A DNA stretch of 44,773 bases, taken from Eubacterium sp. UBA3782 (GTDB lineage: Bacteria; Bacillota; Clostridia; Lachnospirales; Lachnospiraceae). Below are positions 17,632-23,629 of the stretch, one piece after another. Numbering within the stretch: position 1 is the first letter of the stretch; each line of letters starts with the position of its first letter. Location: positions 121,833-166,605 of the forward strand of contig DFFG01000075.1 in assembly GCA_002368795.1 (NCBI GenBank), in the 5' to 3' direction. The notes below the pieces were generated by a model. The model was not told the origin of the DNA, made no database searches, and was given only the letters and a program-made list of their open reading frames with translations. Made by a program: the position numbers and the translations under genes.

Positions 17632-19098
17632 ATGCGTGTAAAGAACAGGAAACCATGGCCGGCAGGATGCCTGTGGCCGGAACCGTACTGGGATGGAGAA
17701 GGAGACTTTTGGGATCTTGATCTGGCTGAGATGCTGGATCTCGATGAGGAGGGACAGGAGCTTCTCGACATCAAGGAGTACATGGATGCGCTTGTCGAGA
17801 TCGGGAGGCTCAATCCGGATTACAGTCTGAACGAAGATTATGAGGATGATGACCGGGAAGATGCGAAGGGCGATGAAGCCTCAGAGGATGATGCAGATGA
17901 ATTTGAAGATGACGAGGATGACGGTGAATTCATCCCAAAGATAGGAACTGATTACTGGGATGAGGGATTTGATATCGAATGCTGGGAAGCGGACCTGACC
18001 TATCATATCAATCAGCTGAAGATAGGCAGCTGTGATTCGGCGACAGATCCGGTTTCTTTCGTCCGGCAGGTGACCGGATACAGCTTTATCAACGAGAATC
18101 TTCTCCGGCAGGCTTTTACCCGGCGGGCTTTCGGAATCGAGTATGGCCTTGGAGATTGCGAAGAATTGGAATTCTACGGGGATTCTATTCTGCAAACAGT
18201 TGTTACGCTTGAGATGTTTAAGCAGTTTTCTGATCCGGACTTCTATACCGTGGAACAGCCATTCCGAACCAGATTTCCGGTGGGAGAGCTCACGACTATG
18301 CGGTCGAAGTTTATCAGCCGGGACTATCTGGCAGCGAGAGCGTCAGAATTGGGACTGGATAAGTACATCCTGTATGGTTCCGGAGAGGAGCCTTCTGACT
18401 CGGCTCGGGAAGATATGATGGAGGCGCTGCTGGGAGCAGTTGCCGCGGACAGTAACTGGGACTGGAGCTGGCTGGCCGATGTCGCAGACCGGCTTCTCCG
18501 GCTGCAGCTTGATAAGCCGGATGAATTGGTCAAGAAAAGCGCCTATGAGCTGCTGAACAGCTGGCATCAGAAGCATTTTGGATCCATGCCGGGTTATACG
18601 GTCGACCGGCACAGGCAAAGGCATGGGGAAGAACTGTACAGCTGTGTTCTCAGATATCAGGTACCAGAGAATGATAAGGGTATCCGTACAGCTCAGATGA
18701 TCGTTGAAGATGGCGCGCCGACACGGAGCAGTGCCCGTGAGGCAGCGGCCGAGAAGGCAGTGCATTTTTTGAGGAATCATGGATTGTGGATAAGGCTTGA
18801 TGATGCCCATCTTGTCCCGGAACTTGAGAACAGCATCAATCAGCTGCAGGAACTGTATCAGAAGAAATATCTGGAGACAGCCCCGGTGTATACCTTTGAG
18901 GAAAGGGCGGAGGAATGGATCTGTGACTGCAGTGTAGATGGTATCAAAGGTTGGGGCAGGGCGGCAGGCAAGAAAGCCGCTAAGAAAAAAGCAGCATTCG
19001 TGGTCCTGGTCAGGTTGATGGAAAGTGCCGGACTGGGAACAGAGGAGATGAAGAAGGCTATGTGGGGAACGATGGAAGGACCGATGAAATTCGGTTAA
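17632..19098 (+). CDS. RNase III-family endoribonuclease with two dsRNA-binding domains and acidic N-terminus
   Basis: This 488-residue protein is about twice the length of housekeeping RNase III. Residues 1-138 are unique, with a very acidic stretch at about 66-100. The RNase III domain is at about 139-292. Its signature CEELEFYGDS (176-185) and EDMMEALLGA (260-269) align with E. coli NERLEFLGDS and ADTVEALIGA, so the metal-binding residues Glu177, Glu180, Asp184, Asp261 and Glu264 are all present. Two dsRNA-binding-like domains follow: about 303-381 (ending SSAREAAAEKAVHFL) and about 400-464 (NSINQLQELYQKK to GKKAAKKKAAFVVL). The start is ATG 17632 after GGAGG at 8 bases. It lies outside any ribosome or signal-recognition operon, unlike rnc, and beside defence genes. 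Activity on dsRNA is a confident family inference; the biological role is unknown. Confidence 0.88.
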   Translation: MRVKNRKPWPAGCLWPEPYWDGEGDFWDLDLAEMLDLDEEGQELLDIKEYMDALVEIGRLNPDYSLNEDYEDDDREDAKGDEASEDDADEFEDDEDDGEFIPKIGTDYWDEGFDIECWEADLTYHINQLKIGSCDSATDPVSFVRQVTGYSFINENLLRQAFTRRAFGIEYGLGDCEELEFYGDSILQTVVTLEMFKQFSDPDFYTVEQPFRTRFPVGELTTMRSKFISRDYLAARASELGLDKYILYGSGEEPSDSAREDMMEALLGAVAADSNWDWSWLADVADRLLRLQLDKPDELVKKSAYELLNSWHQKHFGSMPGYTVDRHRQRHGEELYSCVLRYQVPENDKGIRTAQMIVEDGAPTRSSAREAAAEKAVHFLRNHGLWIRLDDAHLVPELENSINQLQELYQKKYLETAPVYTFEERAEEWICDCSVDGIKGWGRAAGKKAAKKKAAFVVLVRLMESAGLGTEEMKKAMWGTMEGPMKFG

Positions 19099-19121
19099 GG
19101 ATAAGATTCAAACGAGAATGC

Positions 19122-19139
19122 GGTGCCTGACACCATTAA
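19122..19139 (+). repeat. Short palindromic repeat, REP-like copy 1
   Basis: GGTGCCTGACACCATTAA. The core GGTGCCTGACACC is an imperfect palindrome (GGTG/CACC arms). The same core recurs at 20256 and 22389. Here it coincides with the point where an integrase-like gene on the minus strand is cut off. A RAYT transposase, the enzyme type associated with such repeats, is at 22988. Confidence 0.65.
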
Positions 19140-19273
19140 TTGAGCCAGGTGCAGCACTCGAAGATCGACTGCAGGTAGCTGTCGATCGTGCGCGGGCGGT
19201 AATTGATCAGTTCCAGGACATCGGAAATGTCCCGCCGTTCAGATTTGTAGAGATTTGAATCTGTGTACTTCAT
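19136..19273 (-). pseudogene. N-terminal fragment of a tyrosine recombinase/integrase
   Basis: This minus-strand frame starts at 19273 after AAGGGAG and encodes 45 residues, including SDVLELINYRPRTIDSYLQ. That is the usual SAM-like core-binding start of tyrosine recombinases (R-P-R-T-I-x-x-Y). It stops inside the REP-like repeat at 19122-19139, so the repeat marks the truncation point. An inverted repeat CCTTCGAAA / TTTCGAAGG (19282-19290, 19316-19324) lies just upstream and may be its operator or a recombination site. Confidence 0.5.
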
Positions 19274-19408
19274 GTCTACTCCCTTCGAAACAGATTTACG
19301 GAAAAAGTGAAACTATTTCGAAGGAGGGGCACGAGTACACTTGAATTGAATGGCAACATCAAGTATACTCATCTTGCTTGTCAGGCCGTTTTACGACCTG
19401 TAGAGACA

Positions 19409-19465
19409 CCCCATGGATAAGTGTGCTGGTCGCCAAACTAACGACACTCATTCATGGGGCTTTTT
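19409..19465 (+). terminator. Long hairpin followed by a T-run
   Basis: A 16-position stem (CCCCATGgATaAGTGT with ACACTcATtCATGGGG, two imperfect pairs) at 19409-19459 is followed by CTTTTTG. It has the form of an intrinsic terminator on the plus strand, ending transcription from the RNase III-like gene region or an element remnant. Confidence 0.5.
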
Positions 19466-19489
19466 GTTAACAGAAACAAGAATGGGAGT

Positions 19490-19620
19490 AAATAAAAAAG
19501 ACCACCTTGGCAAGAGGTAGTCTTTCGTATAGTCGAGAAACTCGGCAGGCTATCGCCGCAGGGCGGCGATTTGGTTCAAAACAGTAGGAGCCAGGGTGCC
19601 AGCCCCTATCTACTTGTTCA
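19490..19620 (-). ncRNA. Candidate structured small RNA on the minus strand
   Basis: Read on the minus strand, three stems follow each other. The first is AUCGCCGC/GCGGCGAU (19552-19570) with a 3-base loop. The second is CGAG/CUCG (19534-19544). The third is AAGACUACCU paired with AGGUGGUCUU, followed by UUUUAUUU (ending near 19490), which is a good intrinsic terminator. Together they look like a 100-130-base transcript. I cannot see a clear promoter. It could also be the terminator region of the truncated gene at 19680. Confidence 0.35.
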
Positions 19621-20248
19621 TAATAAAACTGGGGCAGCCGGTGCTTTCCTTTGGATAGCACCGGCTGTCTTTGCCTATATTAGCGTGATTCATTCCAGGT
19701 CCTTACTGCCTGGAGCATGGCCCGACAGTTGTCTTTAGACATCCCAGGGGAGGCTCCTCCGCCTGCAGAGAAGATGATTCCTTTGGCAGAGTTATATGTA
19801 TCCAGGATACGAAGAGTTTCTGTCTGTATTGTCGCCGGATCAGATCGTGTCAGAATATCCAGTGGTGCAATATTTCCGAGAATGCATACATGGTCTCCGA
19901 GCTCTTTGCGGGCAGTCTGAATGTCTGCCTGGTGGGAAAAGTTGAAGATGTTAACCCCGAGATCAGCAATGTACGGGAATGTGGTGTACTGGTTTCCAAA
20001 GTTGTCATTGTGGAACAGCTTTACAGGGACAGGAAAACTATCATAGATCCGTTTCAGATACGGATGCGCAAACTCCAGATAATCATCCTTTGACAGGAAA
20101 CCGCAGATGTCATCCAGCACCAGGATACCCTCTGCATCCGGCAGTACATCCATCTGTGCTTTCAGCCAGCGGATCACGAGCTCTGTTGTCATATCCAGGA
20201 GACGATGTGCTTCCTCATCATAATCCTTGATTGCCATGAGAAATTCCG
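19611..20248. repeat. 638-bp segmental duplication, left copy
   Basis: This segment matches 32374-33011 at the same length, apparently without gaps and with only scattered substitutions. It contains the transcription terminator hairpin and the C-terminal half of a uroporphyrinogen-decarboxylase-family gene. The right copy belongs to a complete gene, so the left copy is the derived one. Confidence 0.85.
19680..20248 (-). pseudogene. Truncated uroporphyrinogen-decarboxylase-family gene
   Basis: This encodes about 188 C-terminal residues of the protein whose complete copy lies at 32443-33501. I count about six amino-acid differences over the shared part (for example NFSHQ for NFSYQ and CILGN for CIFGN). 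Homology ends at EFLMAIKDYDEE. Upstream of that point the coding sequence is replaced by the REP-like repeat at 20257. The frame formally extends to 20270 through repeat sequence, but no ribosome site exists there. It retains the TIM-barrel second half but should not fold into an active enzyme. A 12-bp hairpin at about 19634-19668 downstream would be its terminator. Confidence 0.85.
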
Positions 20249-20256
20249 AAATATTG

Positions 20257-20288
20257 GTGCCTGACACCATTAAATCTTTATAAACGAA
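20257..20288 (+). repeat. REP-like repeat copy 2, 32 bp identical to copy at 22389
   Basis: The segment opens with GTGCCTGACACCATTAA and continues for 32 bases identical to 22389-22420, ending TATAAACGAA. It forms the exact breakpoint of the truncated uroporphyrinogen-decarboxylase-family gene. A degenerate core (GGTGCCTACTAC) follows at about 20336. Just after the repeat, ACGAACGGATACG at 20284 resembles the box near the XRE gene. Confidence 0.7.
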
Positions 20289-20365
20289 CGGATACGCATT
20301 GACAAATTATTATACATGTGTTGGATCAAGGGTATTGGTGCCTACTACAATGTATTTAGGAATAT

Positions 20366-20380
20366 AGGGGTCAGACCCCT
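20366..20380. repeat. Perfect 15-bp palindrome of a second REP-like type
   Basis: AGGGGTCAGACCCCT is a perfect palindrome around a central A, of the same general design as the GGTGCCTGACACC repeats nearby (GC-rich arms around CAGA/CTGA). Its position between a gene breakpoint and a new gene fits a mobile palindromic repeat. Confidence 0.5.
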
Positions 20381-20435
20381 TTGAGTAAGGACATGGCAGA
20401 GCTATTAAATTTGAGCGTAGGAGAATAAAAAGGAC

Positions 20436-20939
20436 ATGACCTCACTACTAATCATCGGAGCCGGCAGCTTCTCCCCGGAAGTAGAAGAGCTTGCCAGACT
20501 CCTAGGATATAACAATATAGCGTTCCTTGACGATAATCCATCAACTGCTTATTGTTCTCCTGTCATCGGAACAACAGCTGATATAGAAGGCCTCCGTTCT
20601 CAGTATGATGCGGCGATTGTCGCTCTTGGGAATAATAATACACGGATGAAGTACCATGAGGAGTTGAAACGTTGTGGATATAACATCCCGGTACTAACCC
20701 ATCCGACTGCTTATGTCAGCCCTACAGCTGATATTGCTCCAGGTTGCATCATCAGGGCGAAAGTCGTGGTGAGCCGAGACGTAAAACTCGGAGAAGCAAC
20801 GATTCTAAATGTCGGTGCTCTTATCGACCATCATGTGGAGATTGGATATGGCTGTCACATCCTGATGGGGGCTGTTGTGAGGAACAAGGCAAAGGTTGAA
20901 CCGCTGACAAGGGTGGAAAGTTTGAGCTTGATTCAATAA
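20436..20939 (+). CDS. NeuD/PglD-like sugar O-acyltransferase, short form
   Basis: A 167-residue protein with the N-terminal Rossmann-like domain of the NeuD/PglD family (LLIIGAGSFSPEVEELARLLGY; a DDNPS turn at about 32-36). The left-handed beta-helix hexapeptide repeats start at about residue 90 (THPTAYVSPTADIAPGCIIRAKVVVSRDVKLG..). Family members acetylate nucleotide sugars or sialic acids from acetyl-CoA. It is shorter than the usual about 210 residues, and the helix ends in a non-repeat tail (KVEPLTRVESLSLIQ). The 3' end may therefore be frayed and activity is doubtful. It lies 22 bases before the caspase gene and may share its transcript, but a functional link is not evident. Confidence 0.75.
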   Translation: MTSLLIIGAGSFSPEVEELARLLGYNNIAFLDDNPSTAYCSPVIGTTADIEGLRSQYDAAIVALGNNNTRMKYHEELKRCGYNIPVLTHPTAYVSPTADIAPGCIIRAKVVVSRDVKLGEATILNVGALIDHHVEIGYGCHILMGAVVRNKAKVEPLTRVESLSLIQ

Positions 20940-20961
20940 GAATAGAGAAAGGAATACCAGA

Positions 20962-21930
20962 ATGAAAAAAGCGCTCATAGTAGGACTTAACAAATATCAT
21001 TCTTGCGAATTGCAATGGTGCGATAATGACGCAATCGCTATGAACAATCTTATCGAGTCAAATGGTGATGGCTCGCCGAATTTTGATGTTAAACTGATTA
21101 CTGATGCGTGTGATAAAGATTGTCTACAAAGTAATATACAAGCGCTGTTCAATGATGAAGCAGATGTAGCTTTACTCTATTTTTCTGGCCATGGAGCAGA
21201 TCAAGATGGTGGCTATTTGGTTACTACGGACTTCACCTCTTCTTGTTATGGAGTAAGGATGACCGATGTTTTAGAATGGGCAAATGCTTCCAAATGCAGA
21301 AATAAAGTGATTATTCTTGATTGTTGCTTCTCTGGACAAATGGGAGAGTCCCTTCTTGTGAATAACAGTTCAGTACTCGGAGAAGGTGTCACCATTATGG
21401 CAGCAAGTAGATCATGGCAGTCATCCATGGAAGATTCTGATATACAGCATGGAGTCTTCACAGATCTGTTAATACAAGGACTTAAAGGTGGTGCAGCAGA
21501 TATTAGCGGTAATATTACACCAGCTTCGCTTTACTCTTTTGTTGATCAGTCGTTAGGCGCATGGCAACAGAGACCTGTGTTTAAAACTAACATCTCTCAG
21601 TTCTTGCCAATAAGAACAATTAATGCAAAGGTTCCAAAAGCTACATTGCGCAAGATAAGCAAATATTTTGTTAATCCAAGTGATGAATACAAACTTGATC
21701 CATCCTACGAGTTTACAAATGATCCAAGTGTTGAACATAATGTTGTAGAGCCGTATGCCGATACGGATAAAGTGGCAATCTTTAAAGAACTACAGCTTTT
21801 TGAAAGTGTAGGATTGATTGAGCCTGTAGGGACGGAGCATATGTATTTTGCAGCCATGGAGAGCAAAGCATGCAAACTGACTGCTCTTGGCCTTCATTAT
21901 TGGAAGCTGTCAAAGGATAGGAGGTTTTGA
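20962..21930 (+). CDS. Caspase-like protease (peptidase C14), probable type IV Thoeris effector
   Basis: A 322-residue protein with the bacterial caspase-like fold at about 1-215. KKALIVGLNKYHS at 2-14 is the first strand, the catalytic His77 is in LLYFSGHGA, and the catalytic Cys122 is in IILDCCFSGQ (family D-x-C-[HF]-S-G). A C-terminal module of about 100 residues (about 220-322) ends in a winged-helix-like KLTALGLHYWKL and may sense the activating signal. AGAAAGGAAT precedes the start. The TIR-domain gene begins one base after its stop. TIR plus caspase-like protease is the composition described for type IV Thoeris, in which a TIR-made cyclic ADP-ribose isomer turns on the protease and cell proteins are degraded to stop phage growth. 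That role here is inference from family and pairing. Confidence 0.85.
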   Translation: MKKALIVGLNKYHSCELQWCDNDAIAMNNLIESNGDGSPNFDVKLITDACDKDCLQSNIQALFNDEADVALLYFSGHGADQDGGYLVTTDFTSSCYGVRMTDVLEWANASKCRNKVIILDCCFSGQMGESLLVNNSSVLGEGVTIMAASRSWQSSMEDSDIQHGVFTDLLIQGLKGGAADISGNITPASLYSFVDQSLGAWQQRPVFKTNISQFLPIRTINAKVPKATLRKISKYFVNPSDEYKLDPSYEFTNDPSVEHNVVEPYADTDKVAIFKELQLFESVGLIEPVGTEHMYFAAMESKACKLTALGLHYWKLSKDRRF

Positions 21931-21931
21931 A

Positions 21932-22342
21932 ATGCCAAGCCTTCGAAACTACCATATTCTGATAAGCCATTCATGGGACTACAATAACCACTATGAAACT
22001 ATCAGTGGCTGGTTGAATGACACACCTTATTTTCTTTGGACAGACTATTCTGTGCCGATTACAAGGCCATTAACTGTTAGTGGAATTAATGAATTAAAGC
22101 AGAAAATTAGGAATCGTATCTCATTATGCAGCTGTGTTATTATTCTGTCTGGTATGTATGTCGCCTATAGCGATTGGATTGATTTTGAAATTGATACAGC
22201 TGTGTCCATGGGAAAGCCAATAATTGGAGTGAAACCCTGGGGGCAGGAAAGGATTCCTACTAAAGTTCAGGACAATGCAGATATAATAATAGGGTGGAAT
22301 TCCGCTTCAGTTGTTGATGCCGTGAGAAGATACGCGGTATAG
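21932..22342 (+). CDS. ThsB-like TIR-domain protein, probable type IV Thoeris phage sensor
   Basis: This 136-residue protein is a single TIR-like domain of the DUF1863/MTH538 type found in ThsB. HILISHSWDYNNH at 8-20 is the first strand and BB-loop side. SLCSCVIILSGMYVAYSDWIDFEIDTAVSMGKPIIGVKPWG at 64-104 contains Glu86, the likely NAD-cleaving glutamate, in the helix preceding GKPIIGV. I chose ATG 21932, after GGAGG at 7 bases and one base after the caspase stop. The upstream in-frame extension overlaps the caspase gene and is unlikely. In Thoeris systems such TIR proteins turn NAD into a cyclic ADP-ribose signal on infection. It is most likely co-transcribed with the caspase gene. Confidence 0.85.
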   Translation: MPSLRNYHILISHSWDYNNHYETISGWLNDTPYFLWTDYSVPITRPLTVSGINELKQKIRNRISLCSCVIILSGMYVAYSDWIDFEIDTAVSMGKPIIGVKPWGQERIPTKVQDNADIIIGWNSASVVDAVRRYAV

Positions 22343-22388
22343 GAGACTGAATATGAGGAAAACATATCATATATTCATTCAGAACTCA

Positions 22389-22420
22389 GTGCCTGACACC
22401 ATTAAATCTTTATAAACGAA
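22389..22420 (+). repeat. REP-like repeat copy 3
   Basis: A 32-base identical match to 20257-20288, opening GTGCCTGACACCATTAA. It lies directly after the TIR gene and directly before the XRE operator/promoter, so the caspase-TIR pair, together with the NeuD-like gene, is bracketed by two same-orientation copies. Confidence 0.7.
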
Positions 22421-22460
22421 TAAATTCGTATTTACATCACCAATCCATTTATGCTAAAAT
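22416..22460 (+). promoter_or_regulatory. Promoter and palindromic operator of the XRE regulator gene
   Basis: ACGAAT AA ATTCGT (22416-22429) is a perfect 14-bp palindrome ending one base before a -35 element TTTACA (22431-22436). TAAAAT follows after 18 bases (22455-22460). This layout is typical of an autoregulated XRE repressor. Related boxes lie at 20284 and 22934. Confidence 0.6.
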
Positions 22461-22526
22461 AATGCAAATATATATTTTTGCTAATGACATGGTAGGTAGA
22501 AGTAGTATTTATCCAGGGGAACCATT

Positions 22527-22901
22527 ATGACTATTTCTGAGCGGATTTTTGAGCTGATTGAAGAACGCGGGATGACGCAGAAGGAATTTGCAGAGAAGAC
22601 AGGTATTGCCCAGAGCAGCATCAGTGACTGGAAGAGAAAGAAGACGAATCCTGTCTCGGAGAAGATCCTGATCATATGCGAAGTACTGCAGGTTTCTCCC
22701 TATGATCTTCTTGGCGGTACGGATGGAGTAGGTACCAGAAGCAATCCAGCGGAGGTTATCCTTCTGCAAAAGGACAGTGAGATTGGTCAAATGGTACTGG
22801 ATTTTTCTGACATGAGCAAGGAACTCCAGGGTAGATTGCTGGGATATATGAAAGCTCTGCAGGAAATTGAAGCGGAAAGGAATCAGGGCCGCGAAAAGTA
22901 G
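22527..22901 (+). CDS. XRE-family transcriptional regulator
   Basis: This 124-residue protein has an N-terminal Cro/C1-type helix-turn-helix (about 6-60: RIFELIEERGMTQKEFAEKTGIAQSSISDWKRKK). A polar C-terminal region (about 70-124) follows, with a helix likely used for dimerisation (LDFSDMSKELQGRLLGYMKALQEIEAE). CAGGGG precedes the ATG at a suitable distance. It lies 86 bases before the RAYT gene in the same orientation, and the intervening gap holds a copy of its presumed operator box, so it may repress itself and the RAYT-comM-dprA unit. No phage genes surround it. Confidence 0.85.
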   Translation: MTISERIFELIEERGMTQKEFAEKTGIAQSSISDWKRKKTNPVSEKILIICEVLQVSPYDLLGGTDGVGTRSNPAEVILLQKDSEIGQMVLDFSDMSKELQGRLLGYMKALQEIEAERNQGREK

Positions 22902-22933
22902 CGGTCTATTATTATAAGTTGGGATTCGTATAA

Positions 22934-22947
22934 ACGACAAAATACGT
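22934..22947 (+). promoter_or_regulatory. Second XRE-type operator box, before the RAYT gene
   Basis: ACGACAAAATACGT matches 11 of 14 positions of the palindrome at 22416-22429 and keeps the ACG...CGT arms. It lies in the XRE-RAYT gap, about 40 bases before the RAYT start. Regulation by the XRE protein is inference from motif similarity. Confidence 0.45.
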
Positions 22948-22987
22948 ATACAATAAATCACGACCACAGTGTAATAGAGGATAGGGG

Positions 22988-23599
22988 ATGCCAAGAAAAA
23001 AGAGGATCTGGTACAAGGACGCTGCGTTTCATGTGATGGGTCGCGGGAACAGAAGGAAAGCTATATTCAAGGAAGCTGAAGATTATCATCTGTTTCTGGC
23101 TCTGATAAAAGCTGTCAAGAAAAGATATCCCTTTGAGGTCCATGCGTATTGTCTGATGAGCAATCATTTCCACATGGAGATCAGTACAGGAGAAACGCCT
23201 CTCTGGAAGATCATGCAGCCAGTCATGAATCATTATGCCAGGACTTTCAATCAGAAATATGGTTTTTCGGGACATCTGTTTGAGTCAAGGTATACTTCTT
23301 GTCTGATTGAAGATGACCGATACTTCCTTGAGGTCAGCAGATATATTCACCTGAATCCGGTAAAGGCAATGATGGTAAGGGAGCCGGCATCATATGAATA
23401 CAGCAGTTACAGCAATTATATATCGGATAACACAGACAGATCCGATGATCTTCTCAGTACCAGAAAGATTCTTGGGGCATTCCACGGCGATCAAAGAGAT
23501 CAGTATCGGATGTTTGTGGAAGGGAAGATATCACATGCCGAGCAGGAGCTTCTGATACAAAAAGAGATCGGTGAGGATGAGTACTGGCTTCCCTGGTGA
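22988..23599 (+). CDS. REP-associated tyrosine transposase (RAYT, Y1_Tnp domain)
   Basis: A 203-residue HUH-superfamily single-strand DNA nuclease. The metal-binding His60-Phe-His62 lies in YCLMSNHFHME and the probable catalytic Tyr119 in VSRYIHLNPVKA. RGNRRKAIF near 19-27 and NHYARTFNQKYGFSGHLFESRY near 81-102 are standard for the Y1_Tnp family. RAYTs are usually single-copy, host-retained enzymes tied to short palindromic repeats. Palindromic repeats occur here at 19122, 20257, 20366 and 22389. AGGGG precedes ATG 22988. The stop is directly followed by the first possible start of comM, so the genes are likely coupled. No flanking insertion-sequence ends are seen. Confidence 0.88.
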   Translation: MPRKKRIWYKDAAFHVMGRGNRRKAIFKEAEDYHLFLALIKAVKKRYPFEVHAYCLMSNHFHMEISTGETPLWKIMQPVMNHYARTFNQKYGFSGHLFESRYTSCLIEDDRYFLEVSRYIHLNPVKAMMVREPASYEYSSYSNYISDNTDRSDDLLSTRKILGAFHGDQRDQYRMFVEGKISHAEQELLIQKEIGEDEYWLPW

Positions 23600-23629
23600 A
23601 TGAGTTTGCGCTTGCGGAGGAATACCATA

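Noticed and set aside
19467..19661. 64-residue minus-strand frame
   Set aside because: It runs through the three stems of the candidate RNA and a terminator; no family resemblance.
22527..22901. Prophage C1-type repressor
   Set aside because: No phage genes surround it; its neighbours are RAYT, comM and dprA.
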